Position numbers and translations under genes: made by a program. DNA of 64,000 nt, taken from positions 455,425 to 519,424 of the forward strand of contig NZ_JAJPRF010000001.1 of NCBI RefSeq assembly GCF_021206925.1, read 5' to 3'. Of this stretch, positions 45,415 to 54,170 are shown piece after piece. A model generated the notes under the pieces. The model ran no database searches. It saw only the letters and a list, made by a program, of their open reading frames with translations, and was not told the origin of the DNA. The DNA is from Rhodoflexus caldus (GTDB lineage: Bacteria; Bacteroidota; Bacteroidia; Cytophagales; Thermoflexibacteraceae). Position 1 is the first letter of the stretch. Each line of letters opens with the position of its first letter.

Positions 45415-46206
45415 ATGAGTCAAGTTATATGGATTACAGGGGCTTCCTCGGGCATAGGTGAGGCGCTTACTTATGCCTTCGCCAAAGACCCGAGCGTAAG
45501 ATTGATACTTTCTGCCCGTCGGCGCGAAGAATTGGAGCGCGTGGCAAAAACTTGCGGGCTGCCACAGGAACAACTCCTGATTTTGCCCTTAGACCTTGCC
45601 GCAGGCCATACGCTCCCCGAAAAAGCCCAAGAAGCACTTGCCCAATTCGGCAAAGTGGATATTATGGTGCACAATGGCGGTGTCAGTCAGCGGGCGCTGG
45701 CCAAAGACACGCTTGTAGAGGTGGACAGGGCTATTATGGAAACCAATTTCTTTGGTGCACTGATTCTTACCAAGGCCTTACTGCCTTCAATGCTGGCGCG
45801 AAAGTCGGGGCGTTTTGTCGTTATCAGCAGTTCGGTCGGTAAGTTTGGCACACCTTTGCGCTCTACCTACGCCGCATCTAAACATGCGCTGCACGGCTTT
45901 TTTGATTCGCTGCGTGCCGAATGTTGGCGTGAAAATATCAAGGTACTAATCGTTTGCCCGGGCTACATCCGCACACAGGTTTCCGTAAATGCGTTCATCG
46001 GAACAGGCGAAAAACAGGGCACAATGGACGATGCACAAGCCAACGGTATTCCGGCAGAGGTCTGCGCAGAACGAATTCTGGCAGCCATCCGCAGCGATAA
46101 AGAAGAAATCAACGTGGCAGGCGCCAAGGAGTTGCTGGGCGTTTACGTGAAGCGATTCTTCCCTGCATTGTTCTCTAAAATGGTTCGCAAGATGAAAGTA
46201 ACATGA
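45415..46206 (+). CDS. Short-chain dehydrogenase/reductase
   Basis: This 263-residue classical SDR has the cofactor motif TGASSGIGEALTYAF, the NAG-like HNGGVSQ, the catalytic Ser in VISSSVGKFG, and YAASKHALHGFFDS (Tyr and Lys). An Arg (LSARRREELERVA) after the second strand suggests NADPH preference. The substrate is unknown; the sequence is of the DHRS7/FabG-like kind. It is divergent from the glycosyltransferase gene. Confidence 0.9.
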   Translation: MSQVIWITGASSGIGEALTYAFAKDPSVRLILSARRREELERVAKTCGLPQEQLLILPLDLAAGHTLPEKAQEALAQFGKVDIMVHNGGVSQRALAKDTLVEVDRAIMETNFFGALILTKALLPSMLARKSGRFVVISSSVGKFGTPLRSTYAASKHALHGFFDSLRAECWRENIKVLIVCPGYIRTQVSVNAFIGTGEKQGTMDDAQANGIPAEVCAERILAAIRSDKEEINVAGAKELLGVYVKRFFPALFSKMVRKMKVT

Positions 46207-46250
46207 GTGCGGATACGGCAACGCAAGCGATTTGCAAAAAGCAACAGGTC

Positions 46251-47333
46251 TTACAGCAAATCAACCGCGCCTATTTCCGCCACTTGCACCTCGGAGGGCT
46301 TCTTATCGGGCGATTTATTTACCTCCCTCACCTTGCGCCAAACAACGGCAATCACTCGGTCAATGGGTTGATTGTCTTTTAAACTCGTTCCTCGCACTCG
46401 CATGATGAGAAGGTTGTGATTTTTGCCCAACGATACGGCATAGCCGACACAGTCGGATTTAGGGTCTATATCGCTGACGCGGTCGGGGGGCAAGCCCTTG
46501 AACCAATGCCCTACGCCACTGTTGCAGTTGATGTTGGGTTGCATTTTGCTCATAAACAAATAGGCTTTCAACTGCTGCACCACTATCATATTGGCAGGTT
46601 CGCGCAGGCTTTGGCGGATGGAATCGTCGGAATAGCCCTTCGTGCGGCCGGCAAAGTCGTTGAACTGTTTCTCCATCCCGCGAAACAGTTGTACTGCCTG
46701 TTCGCCGCGCGCCTCGCGGTACTCTTCCAAATCAATATTGAGCAGCCCGAGGTTTTTATTGATTTTTGCCTGCAACTCACCGTATTTTCTCATGGTGGGA
46801 TGCGTTCGCATATCTTCCATTTCATCGCCTACATTGCTGCGCCCCATGTCTTGCTTGGCAAATTTTATCAGGCAACAGAGTTGCGTTTTAATACTGTGCA
46901 GCGTTGCCTGCTTTTTGCGCAGTTGCTCATACATCCCGGGTGTCTGATGTATCTTTTCTACTCGGCGGCGGCGGCGGTCTTGCTCGCGCCTTGCCTGCTC
47001 AATATTGCGGTTTGCCGCATAAATAATATTGAGGTCTATTTGCAGCGTATCGTAATAATTGGCAAGAAAAGCGGCCTCCACCTGTTCAAATACGATGGAG
47101 TCGCGCAGGGTTTGCGGGCAGCGACAATCGGAAGTAAGTTCCTGCCTGCGCAACTCCGCAGCCTGCGCTTTTTTTTCATCGGCCGTATTCGTTTCTGAGG
47201 GCGGCGAATCTATGACAACCGCCATATGAGCAGGCAAGCCAAAATTACCGTTCGTGTGCCTGTCGGTTGGCAGCCACTCACCAAGCGCAAATACAAACGC
47301 TGCCAGAGCTGCAATGAAATATGCTCTTGTCAT
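46251..47333 (-). CDS. Hypothetical exported protein
   Basis: This 360-residue protein has an N-terminal hydrophobic signal (MTRAYFIAALAAFVFALGEW), a long charged helical region at about 60-235 with probable coiled coil (QARREQDRRRRRVEKIHQTP), and a C-terminal alpha/beta part (SDCVGYAVSLGKNHNLLIMR). Cysteine pairs occur (TSDCRCPQT, TQLCCLIKF). I do not recognise a family. The C-terminal part may be the functional domain and the helical part a spacer or dimerisation arm. Confidence 0.7.
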   Translation of the reverse strand: MTRAYFIAALAAFVFALGEWLPTDRHTNGNFGLPAHMAVVIDSPPSETNTADEKKAQAAELRRQELTSDCRCPQTLRDSIVFEQVEAAFLANYYDTLQIDLNIIYAANRNIEQARREQDRRRRRVEKIHQTPGMYEQLRKKQATLHSIKTQLCCLIKFAKQDMGRSNVGDEMEDMRTHPTMRKYGELQAKINKNLGLLNIDLEEYREARGEQAVQLFRGMEKQFNDFAGRTKGYSDDSIRQSLREPANMIVVQQLKAYLFMSKMQPNINCNSGVGHWFKGLPPDRVSDIDPKSDCVGYAVSLGKNHNLLIMRVRGTSLKDNQPIDRVIAVVWRKVREVNKSPDKKPSEVQVAEIGAVDLL

Positions 47334-47345
47334 GGTACTTGTTGC

Positions 47346-48479
47346 TTATTCCAGCCGCTTGGCCAACTCTTCCTTCACATGCTCTACATTTTCTTCAATG
47401 GTAGTTTCATGTGCAGGCGCAGTTGCCGTAGCAGGCTCTTTTACAGGGAACAACAAAGAAGCAACAATACTTATGCCCAAAATTCCCAAAATCACATACA
47501 ATGAGTGGATGGTTGTGAAACCAATTTCCGACAACCAATGATGGGCTATCATTTTCGTACCGATAAACACCAGCAATAAAGACAGCCCTACTTTGAGGTA
47601 GTGGAAAATATGAACAATATTGGACAGGAAGAAAAACATGGAACGCAGCCCCAGAATAGCGAAAATATTGGAGAAGAACACAATGTAGGGGTCTTGCGTT
47701 ACGGCAAACACTGCCGGAACGGAATCTACCGCAAAAATCAAATCGGTAAATTCTATAATCATCACTACGACAAAAAGCGGGGTCAGATGCCAGTGCTCGT
47801 GTTTTTTGACAAAAAAGCGATTGCGTACATAGCGCGGATATACCCGAAACCATTTGGCGGCTATGCGCACAACAGGATGCTTGGCAGGCTCGATGGATTC
47901 TTCCTCATTTCGCTCGAGGAACATTTTGATGCCGGTATATATCAAAAAGCCGCCAAACAGATACATCACCCATGCAAAAGTCTGTATCAGCGCTGCACCA
48001 ACGAATATAAAGATGAAGCGCATCAGAATTGCCCCCAAAATGCCCCAAAAAAGTACTTTTTTAAAGTACTTTTCGCGCACGCCGAAGGAAGTGAAAATCA
48101 TGATGATAACGAAAATGTTATCTACCGAAAGAGAATATTCCAGCAGATAGCCTGTAATAAATTCCAGCGAAATGGTATCGCGATAGACGGCTAAACTTCG
48201 CTCAAAATCATCGGGATAGAGCACAACTTTGCCCGCCATGTAGGTATTAACAACCCTTTCCAAGTCCTGATAACTTTGTATGTCGTGTATCAGATGCCCT
48301 TGGCGGTCTAACAGGACATAAAAACCCAGCGCAAAAAGCACCCAAACGGCACTCCACGCAGCAGCTTCCTTGAACTTGACTATGTGGTCTTTTTTAGAGA
48401 ACAGCCCTAAGTCCAACGCCAAAATGCCGATTATAAAGACCGTAAAACCGGCAAAAAAGATTATTTCATTAGATAACAT
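47346..48479 (-). CDS. TerC/Alx-family membrane protein (long form)
   Basis: This 377-residue protein has nine hydrophobic helices. The TerC acidic signatures are seen: GYLLEYSLSVDNIFVIIMIF near 125 and MIIEFTDLIFAVDSVPAVFA near 250. The length with the extra N-terminal helices matches the Alx subgroup, involved in manganese export or pH-linked metal homeostasis. It lies 12 bp upstream of the hypothetical exported gene and 5 bp downstream of the GNAT gene, so the three form an operon. It is the second TerC homologue in the window. Confidence 0.92.
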   Translation of the reverse strand: MLSNEIIFFAGFTVFIIGILALDLGLFSKKDHIVKFKEAAAWSAVWVLFALGFYVLLDRQGHLIHDIQSYQDLERVVNTYMAGKVVLYPDDFERSLAVYRDTISLEFITGYLLEYSLSVDNIFVIIMIFTSFGVREKYFKKVLFWGILGAILMRFIFIFVGAALIQTFAWVMYLFGGFLIYTGIKMFLERNEEESIEPAKHPVVRIAAKWFRVYPRYVRNRFFVKKHEHWHLTPLFVVVMIIEFTDLIFAVDSVPAVFAVTQDPYIVFFSNIFAILGLRSMFFFLSNIVHIFHYLKVGLSLLLVFIGTKMIAHHWLSEIGFTTIHSLYVILGILGISIVASLLFPVKEPATATAPAHETTIEENVEHVKEELAKRLE

Positions 48480-48484
48480 TGTGT

Positions 48485-48940
48485 TTATTTCGCTTCATTT
48501 TGGTTAGGCGGCAGCACCATCTTGTAATGCCATATATCACATTCGGAAAACATTTCGCCTTCTGCCCGAAACCCAAATTTGGCATAAAGAGGCATAGCTG
48601 ATAACTGTGCGTGCAGATAACGTGTTTTGCCTTTACTTTCAGGATGTTGTCTGATGTCTTCCAGTACAGCCGCCACTAATGCAGTGCCCACCTGTTTACC
48701 TCTAAAATCAGCCAATACGGCAAAACGTTCCATTTTTATTCCCTTATCAGTAAATCGCCAGCGCGCTGTTCCGCACGGAATGCCATCTGCTATTGCCAAA
48801 AAATGACGACTGGATGACTCAAACTCGTCATATTCCTCGTTTTCAGGTACTTGCTGTTCTATAACGAAAACGTTACGCCGAATATTGAAGGCTTTTTTAA
48901 GTTCTTCGTCCGCAATAATATGTTTTACGGAAATCTGCAT
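48485..48940 (-). CDS. GNAT-family N-acetyltransferase
   Basis: This 151-residue protein is a single GNAT domain: beta-strand 2 region IPCGTARWRF, acetyl-CoA loop VLADFRGKQVGTALVAAVLE, and the C-terminal LYAKFGFRAEGEMF. It most resembles the ElaA/YjcF type. The substrate is unknown. It is the first gene of the GNAT-TerC-hypothetical operon. Confidence 0.9.
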   Translation of the reverse strand: MQISVKHIIADEELKKAFNIRRNVFVIEQQVPENEEYDEFESSSRHFLAIADGIPCGTARWRFTDKGIKMERFAVLADFRGKQVGTALVAAVLEDIRQHPESKGKTRYLHAQLSAMPLYAKFGFRAEGEMFSECDIWHYKMVLPPNQNEAK

Positions 48941-48995
48941 AAAATGATTTGTGTTTTGCCCTATTTTTGGGCTTTAAAATTAGTTTTTGTTACAC

Positions 48996-49469
48996 ATGAT
49001 TCAACGCATACAATCGGTTTTTCTGTTATTGGTGATGATTGCCATGACGCTGATGCTGTTTTTCCCTGTATGGAACAAACAGAACCCTGAAACAGGCGCC
49101 AAAGCATCGCTGACTATTGCCACCCTGCTGCACGAAGCCAACGGACAGGTTGTGCACAAACAAAACGTTATCTATCTGGGAATCGGCGCTGCGGTGGCCA
49201 TTGTATTGGCAAGTATCTCACTGTTCAGCTACAAGAACCGCAAGTTGCAGGTAATGATTAACCTGATTAATACTTTGGTAATTATCGGTGTACTGATTGG
49301 AGAAGTGCTGTTGTCTTTCAAAGGCGAAAAGTTTTTCTTGCCCGCCGTGAAAGGCGCTTACGGCATCGGCTTTTACATGCCCGGGGTTGCGCTGGTGTGT
49401 AATGCGCTGGCCAATCGGTTTATTCGCCGCGATGAAATGCTGGTGCGCTCCATGGACAGACTGCGCTAA
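48996..49469 (+). CDS. DUF4293 membrane protein
   Basis: This 157-residue protein begins with ATG at 48996 (MIQRIQSVFLLLVMIAMTLM, the family's hallmark N-terminus; an upstream TTG at 48987 is not preferred). It has four membrane helices. DUF4293 is found only in Bacteroidota and has no known role. Its stop overlaps the stop of the convergent batA gene by four bases. Confidence 0.9.
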   Translation: MIQRIQSVFLLLVMIAMTLMLFFPVWNKQNPETGAKASLTIATLLHEANGQVVHKQNVIYLGIGAAVAIVLASISLFSYKNRKLQVMINLINTLVIIGVLIGEVLLSFKGEKFFLPAVKGAYGIGFYMPGVALVCNALANRFIRRDEMLVRSMDRLR

Positions 49470-50509
49470 TCTTCCAATGCATTCATAATGAATGTATTTT
49501 TCAGCAAAAGCCACAATAGGAAGAAAATCAGCCCCCACATCAGATACACCTGATAGTAATCTTTTACATCGCGGAAGCGTTTTTCTTTGACCTGAACTTT
49601 TTCGTAACGGTCTATCCGACTGAAAATTTCTGCCAGTGTGCTGTTGTCCTGCGCGCGGAAATATTGCCCTTCGCCAATTTCCGCCAGTTTGCGAAGGGTG
49701 CTTTCGTCCATGCTGTTTTCAATATAGCGCGTATCGCCAAACACGTTTTTGCCAATCGGTACGCGCCCTTCTTTGCCCACACCGATGGTATAAATGCGGA
49801 TACCATCGGCAAATGCCAATTTAGCGGCATCTTCGGGGGCTATGTTGCCGGCGGTATTTTCGCCGTCGCTTAGCAGGATGATTACTTTTGTCTTCGCCTG
49901 CGATTCTTTCATGCGGACGGTAGCCACTCCCAAAGCACTGCCGATAGCCGTACCGCCGTCGGGAATCATATCAAAGTTGATTTCCTTCAAGTAGGTTTCC
50001 AACAAGTTATAATCGGTTGTCAGCGGGCTGAGGGAATAGGCTTCGCCGGAAAAAACCACAATACCGATTTTGTCTTGTGTGCGACCTGCCACAAACTTGC
50101 GCGCCACTTCTTTGGCGGCTTCCAGCCGATTGGGGCGAAAATCTTCTGCCTGCATAGACTCGGATATGTCTATACACAAAATAATATCTATGCTTTCCAG
50201 CGAGCGTTCTACCTGCTCATTGGTACGCTGCGGACGTGCTAAAGCCAGCACGAACATACTCAGCGCCAATAACAGCAATATACTTGGAATATGCCGCAAC
50301 CATGCCCATGCGTCGTCGGTAGTATCGCGCTCCAACAAAGCAATTTCCAACTTCTGACGATTGCGGAAGTGTATCAGCCAGCGCAAAATATACAGTACCG
50401 GCAACAACATCATCACAAAAAAGTAATACCCCTGATAGGGAGCCGTACCCCAGTCAAACTGTTGCAGGGTAGCGGGCAGAAACCATTTCCACGACAACCA
50501 CTCAGGCAT
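49466..50509 (-). CDS. BatA-like von Willebrand factor A protein
   Basis: This 347-residue protein has two N-terminal membrane helices (about 28-45 and 68-90), a VWA domain with an intact MIDAS (DISESM near 118, then a later TAIGSALGVAT and LLSDGENTAG), and a C-terminal membrane helix (WGLIFFLLWLLLK). BatA is part of the Bacteroides aerotolerance (bat) operon, thought to act in envelope stress. Here only this gene and one partner are present; moxR, DUF58, batB-E are not adjacent. It overlaps its upstream partner by eight bases. Confidence 0.9.
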   Translation of the reverse strand: MPEWLSWKWFLPATLQQFDWGTAPYQGYYFFVMMLLPVLYILRWLIHFRNRQKLEIALLERDTTDDAWAWLRHIPSILLLLALSMFVLALARPQRTNEQVERSLESIDIILCIDISESMQAEDFRPNRLEAAKEVARKFVAGRTQDKIGIVVFSGEAYSLSPLTTDYNLLETYLKEINFDMIPDGGTAIGSALGVATVRMKESQAKTKVIILLSDGENTAGNIAPEDAAKLAFADGIRIYTIGVGKEGRVPIGKNVFGDTRYIENSMDESTLRKLAEIGEGQYFRAQDNSTLAEIFSRIDRYEKVQVKEKRFRDVKDYYQVYLMWGLIFFLLWLLLKNTFIMNALED

Positions 50510-51407
50510 TGCGCACCTCCTCTACTTTACGGCGATAGGCATCTTTGGCAAAATCTGCCAGAAAAACGGTGGCCTGAACTGTTGTCGCGTCTGTCTTCTT
50601 CCCGTAAATTGCCAAATCAAGTTGTCTAAGGGTTTGCTGCAAGGCCTTGTCGGGCAAAATCTCGGCTATTTCTTTGGAGGTATAAGTTGTGTATGGGATA
50701 CCCTGCAATCCTTGCAGGTAGCTTTTCCAGATGGCAAGGGCGTGCTCGGCATCTGCGGGATTGAGCTGTCGTTGCGTATAGGGCAGGTATTCGTTCATAA
50801 AGCGTTCAAAGCGACGGCGCAGGCGTTGCAGGCGAAAAGCCTTGCGGATTCGCCCACCGAAAAGCCGATAAAAAACGCCCAGAAAAATCAGAAAGCCAAG
50901 GATGCCCGCACCGATGTAGGGGTAATTCCAACCTTTGTTTACTTCAAAGTAGTCGGTTGTCGGGATGAGTTTGGCACCTTCCACATCGGCGGCAGGAACA
51001 ATTCTTTCCACCAAAACAGAGACGGAATCCGTCCAAAGAGTAGTGGTATCCCCGTTGCGCATGACAATTACCGGTACTGCAAAATGCAGCAGGCTGTCGG
51101 TCTGGAAGGTCGTCAGGATGTAAACGGCGCTGTCGGTGCTGATGCCCTCTCGGTCGGTGCGTGTATCAAAATATTTTTTGGAGGCCAACTCAAAGGGTTT
51201 GTAGTTGAACAGCGTATCGGGGAATCGCACTTCCATTGACGACGGATGCCGCAAAACAAGGGTATATGCCACCTGTTCACCCAGTTTAATCGCTTTTTTT
51301 TCAAAAGCCCCGACAGGCTTTACCTGCTGGGCAAAGCACTCATTTGTACCGAACAACATCAGTACAAGCACCTGAAAAGCATATAAAAACTTACGCAAGT
51401 TGTTCAA
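50502..51407 (-). CDS. Membrane-anchored Bat-associated protein
   Basis: This 301-residue protein has a signal peptide (ending ECFAQ), a beta-rich extracytoplasmic region (about 25-150, KAIKLGEQVAYTLVLRHPSS, resembling BatD), a membrane helix at about 170-188, and a cytoplasmic basic tail with helices (RLQRLRRRFERFMNEYLPYT). Such proteins precede batA in Bacteroidota bat operons, where they are listed as hypothetical or DUF4381-like. Its last codons overlap batA, so the two are translated together. Confidence 0.75.
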   Translation of the reverse strand: MNNLRKFLYAFQVLVLMLFGTNECFAQQVKPVGAFEKKAIKLGEQVAYTLVLRHPSSMEVRFPDTLFNYKPFELASKKYFDTRTDREGISTDSAVYILTTFQTDSLLHFAVPVIVMRNGDTTTLWTDSVSVLVERIVPAADVEGAKLIPTTDYFEVNKGWNYPYIGAGILGFLIFLGVFYRLFGGRIRKAFRLQRLRRRFERFMNEYLPYTQRQLNPADAEHALAIWKSYLQGLQGIPYTTYTSKEIAEILPDKALQQTLRQLDLAIYGKKTDATTVQATVFLADFAKDAYRRKVEEVRNA

Positions 51408-51440
51408 CTGTCAATGCTGACAAAAGCAAAGATATAGATT

Positions 51441-51788
51441 TTACAACTTGTTGCCTTTCTGCATGGCATTCACTAAGGTCTCGGAAATAATTTTTGATAC
51501 GCCGCTACCCATGGCGCTGTTCAAAATGCCTAAATCCAATTTGCCCGACAGTTGCTTCATCAGGTCGTTTTGCAAACTGTTCTTAGCAGCGGCATCTAAT
51601 GAAAGCCCCTTGTTGGCATCTCCGAGCGCCGAGAGTTGTTCGCTGCTCAAAATACTGCCGATTACGCTGCCAAGTTGTTGTAAAACAGTCATAATCATTT
51701 GTTTTTCAATAGCCTCATTCACAAATGGCAAATCTACGGAAGCGTTGATTTTGTCTGCCAAAGCATTCAGTTGCGCAGGTGATAACAT
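51441..51788 (-). CDS. Small hypothetical protein
   Basis: The protein has 115 residues from the ATG at 51786-51788 (MLSPAQLNALADKINASVDL); a longer frame starting at 51860 overlaps the GGGP synthase gene and has no good start. It is all-helical, hydrophilic at the ends, with a Gly/Ala/Ser-rich middle (LQQLGSVIGSILSSEQLSAL) and a Gly-rich C-terminal half. There is no signal peptide. It is not recognised. Confidence 0.65.
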   Translation of the reverse strand: MLSPAQLNALADKINASVDLPFVNEAIEKQMIMTVLQQLGSVIGSILSSEQLSALGDANKGLSLDAAAKNSLQNDLMKQLSGKLDLGILNSAMGSGVSKIISETLVNAMQKGNKL

Positions 51789-51831
51789 ATTGCTTGTTCG
51801 TTTTTTGTGGCAAGATAGCTTTTTAGTCGGA

Positions 51832-52572
51832 CTAATTGCCGAATTTGTTTCTGACGGCAATCATCTCGGCTATGATTGCGGGATTTTGCTCCCAAGCCGT
51901 GCCGACAACGGCAATATCCGCCCCGGCCAGATAGGCGTTTTCAAGCGATTGGGCGGAACGGATGCCGCCGCCAACGATTAACGGCAAACCGACCGCCTGC
52001 CGAACGGCTGTTATCATAGTCGGCGGTACAGGGTTAGCCGCTCCGCTGCCGGCTTCCAGATAAATCATTTGCATACCCAGCAACTCGGCTGCCATTGCCG
52101 TGGCAACGGCCACATCGGGCTTGTTGGCAGGTATCGGTTGCGTATTGCTGATGTAGGAAACGGTTGTCGGTACGCCCCCATCTACAAGCATATAGGCCGT
52201 TGGGATAGCCGCAAGATTCATCCGCCGAATCAAAGGGGCTGCTGCCACATGTTGGCTTATCAAAAACTCGGGGTTGCGCCCCGAAACCAAGGAGAGCAAC
52301 AGCAGCGCATCGGCTGCGGGTGTCAGATGCTGATAGTTGCCCGGAAACAGCCATACAGGCAAGTCAAAACGGGCTTTGAGCCATGTAACAGTTTGGTGCA
52401 CATCTCCAAGGGTAAGCAAACTGCCGCCTACCAACAATAAATCAGGACGATGCCTGCCCAATAACTGCCATACGGATGATTTATCATCAAATGACATTTT
52501 ATCGGGGTCTATCAATACGGCAAGCAACCTTTGCCCGCCGTCAATTTTCTGCCGAATCAGAACTTCTGCCAA
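51832..52572 (-). CDS. Geranylgeranylglyceryl phosphate synthase-like (PcrB/GGGPS family)
   Basis: This 246-residue TIM-barrel prenyltransferase has the family motifs LLAVLIDPDKM near the N-terminus, LLVGGSLLT, VWLFPGNYQHL, YLEAGSGAANPVP and the phosphate-binding LIVGGGIRSAQS. It joins a polyprenyl diphosphate to sn-glycerol-1-phosphate; group II members occur in Archaea and in many Bacteroidota. The chain length cannot be read safely. An AraM/EgsA-type glycerol-1-phosphate dehydrogenase would be expected elsewhere in the genome. Confidence 0.9.
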   Translation of the reverse strand: MAEVLIRQKIDGGQRLLAVLIDPDKMSFDDKSSVWQLLGRHRPDLLLVGGSLLTLGDVHQTVTWLKARFDLPVWLFPGNYQHLTPAADALLLLSLVSGRNPEFLISQHVAAAPLIRRMNLAAIPTAYMLVDGGVPTTVSYISNTQPIPANKPDVAVATAMAAELLGMQMIYLEAGSGAANPVPPTMITAVRQAVGLPLIVGGGIRSAQSLENAYLAGADIAVVGTAWEQNPAIIAEMIAVRNKFGN

Positions 52573-52670
52573 TGTAGCACCTTTAATTTCTCAAAAAAAC
52601 ATAACTTTAACGCCGACAAAACTAACGGCAAGTGCGCTTTTAACCATGCGCCTGCATCCGAACAGGAATT

Positions 52671-54107
52671 ATGATGACTGAGAATTACAACAGAACAAAG
52701 ATAGTTGCAACCGTAGGCCCTGCCTCCAACTCCCGCGAAAAATTACGCGAACTTATGCTGGCAGGTGTAGATGTTTTCCGTTTGAACTTTTCGCACGGCA
52801 GCCACGAAGACCACCTGAAAGTTATTCGGCTCATTCGTGAACTGAATGAGGAAATGGAAATGACTGTTGCCATTCTGCAAGACTTGCAAGGCCCCAAAAT
52901 CCGCCTGCGCGAGGTAGAAAACAACGGTATTATGGTAGAAGCCGGCGAAAAGGTCGTTATTGCCTATGAAAAAGGCATTGGTACCAAAGCGCGCCTGACC
53001 TCTACTTACAACCTTGCCAAAGACGTGAAGCCCGGCGAGCCGATTCTGATTGATGACGGAAATTTGGAGTTTGTAGTAGATAGCGTTACCGAAACAGAAG
53101 TTTTTGCGACGGTTGTATATGGCGGCCTTATCAAATCAAAAAAAGGCATCAACCTGCCCAATACACTGGTTTCTGAGCCTTCTCTGACACCCAAAGACAT
53201 GGAAGACCTGATGTTTGGGCTTGCCAACAATGTGGATTGGGTTGCCCTCTCTTTTGTACGTCAGGCAGAAGACCTCAACGACTTGCGCCGCATTATCAAC
53301 GAAAGCGGCAAAGTAACCAAAATCATTGCCAAGATTGAAACCCCGCACGCGCTGAAAAATATTGACGGCATTATTGCGGCAACAGATGCCATCATGGTTG
53401 CACGCGGCGATTTGGGCGTAGAAATACCGATGGAAGAAGTGCCACTCTGGCAAAAGAAAATTGTGCAGAAATGCGTAGAACAGGCCAAACCTGTGATTGT
53501 TGCTACACAGATGATGGAGAGTATGATTACCAACCCGCGCCCGACACGTGCCGAAGCCAACGATGTTGCCAATGCCGTATTGGACGGAACGGATGCAGTT
53601 ATGCTCAGCGCCGAAACTGCCAGCGGGAAATATCCTGTTGAAGCCGTTAAAAGTATGGTGCGCATACTGACAGCAGCAGAAAATCACGGCGGCATCTATA
53701 ACAAATACCATGACGTGCCCAAAGAAGGCAACAAGAACGAGTACAGTGCCAACATGATTGGTCATGCTGCCTGCCGCTTGGCCGAGCTGACCGAAGCCAA
53801 AGCACTCATCTGTATCACCCGTTCAGGATACAGTGCTTTTCAGCTTTCCAGCCGACGACCCAATGCGGGCATATTCGTATTTACCGAAAATAAGCATCTG
53901 CTAACTACGCTGAACTTACTTTGGGGCGTTCGTTGTTTCTATTATGACAAATTTCAAAGTACACGCCTGACACTTGAAGCAACAGAAAAAATTCTCGTAT
54001 CAAAAGGTTATTTGCGGCAGGGAGATTTATTTATCAGCACTGCTACTACACCTATGAGCGAAGAGTCGCGCCGGACAAACATGCTCAAATTACACTGGGT
54101 TGAGTAG
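52671..54107 (+). CDS. pyk: Pyruvate kinase
   Basis: This 478-residue enzyme has the canonical N-terminus TKIVATVGPASNS, the active-site Arg-containing FRLNFSHGSHEDH, the metal-binding signature near KIIAKIETPHALKNIDGIIA, MVARGDLGVEIP, and the C-terminal domain with LICITRSGYSAFQLSSRRP. It makes ATP from PEP at the end of glycolysis. The start is at the first or second of two ATGs (52671, 52674). It stands alone, divergent from the GGGP synthase gene. Confidence 0.97.
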   Translation: MMTENYNRTKIVATVGPASNSREKLRELMLAGVDVFRLNFSHGSHEDHLKVIRLIRELNEEMEMTVAILQDLQGPKIRLREVENNGIMVEAGEKVVIAYEKGIGTKARLTSTYNLAKDVKPGEPILIDDGNLEFVVDSVTETEVFATVVYGGLIKSKKGINLPNTLVSEPSLTPKDMEDLMFGLANNVDWVALSFVRQAEDLNDLRRIINESGKVTKIIAKIETPHALKNIDGIIAATDAIMVARGDLGVEIPMEEVPLWQKKIVQKCVEQAKPVIVATQMMESMITNPRPTRAEANDVANAVLDGTDAVMLSAETASGKYPVEAVKSMVRILTAAENHGGIYNKYHDVPKEGNKNEYSANMIGHAACRLAELTEAKALICITRSGYSAFQLSSRRPNAGIFVFTENKHLLTTLNLLWGVRCFYYDKFQSTRLTLEATEKILVSKGYLRQGDLFISTATTPMSEESRRTNMLKLHWVE

Positions 54108-54170
54108 ATTGTTACTTCGGCTAAACCATGTATCTTAGTGTATCCGTAAAAGCCTAAAACAAAAATCAGT

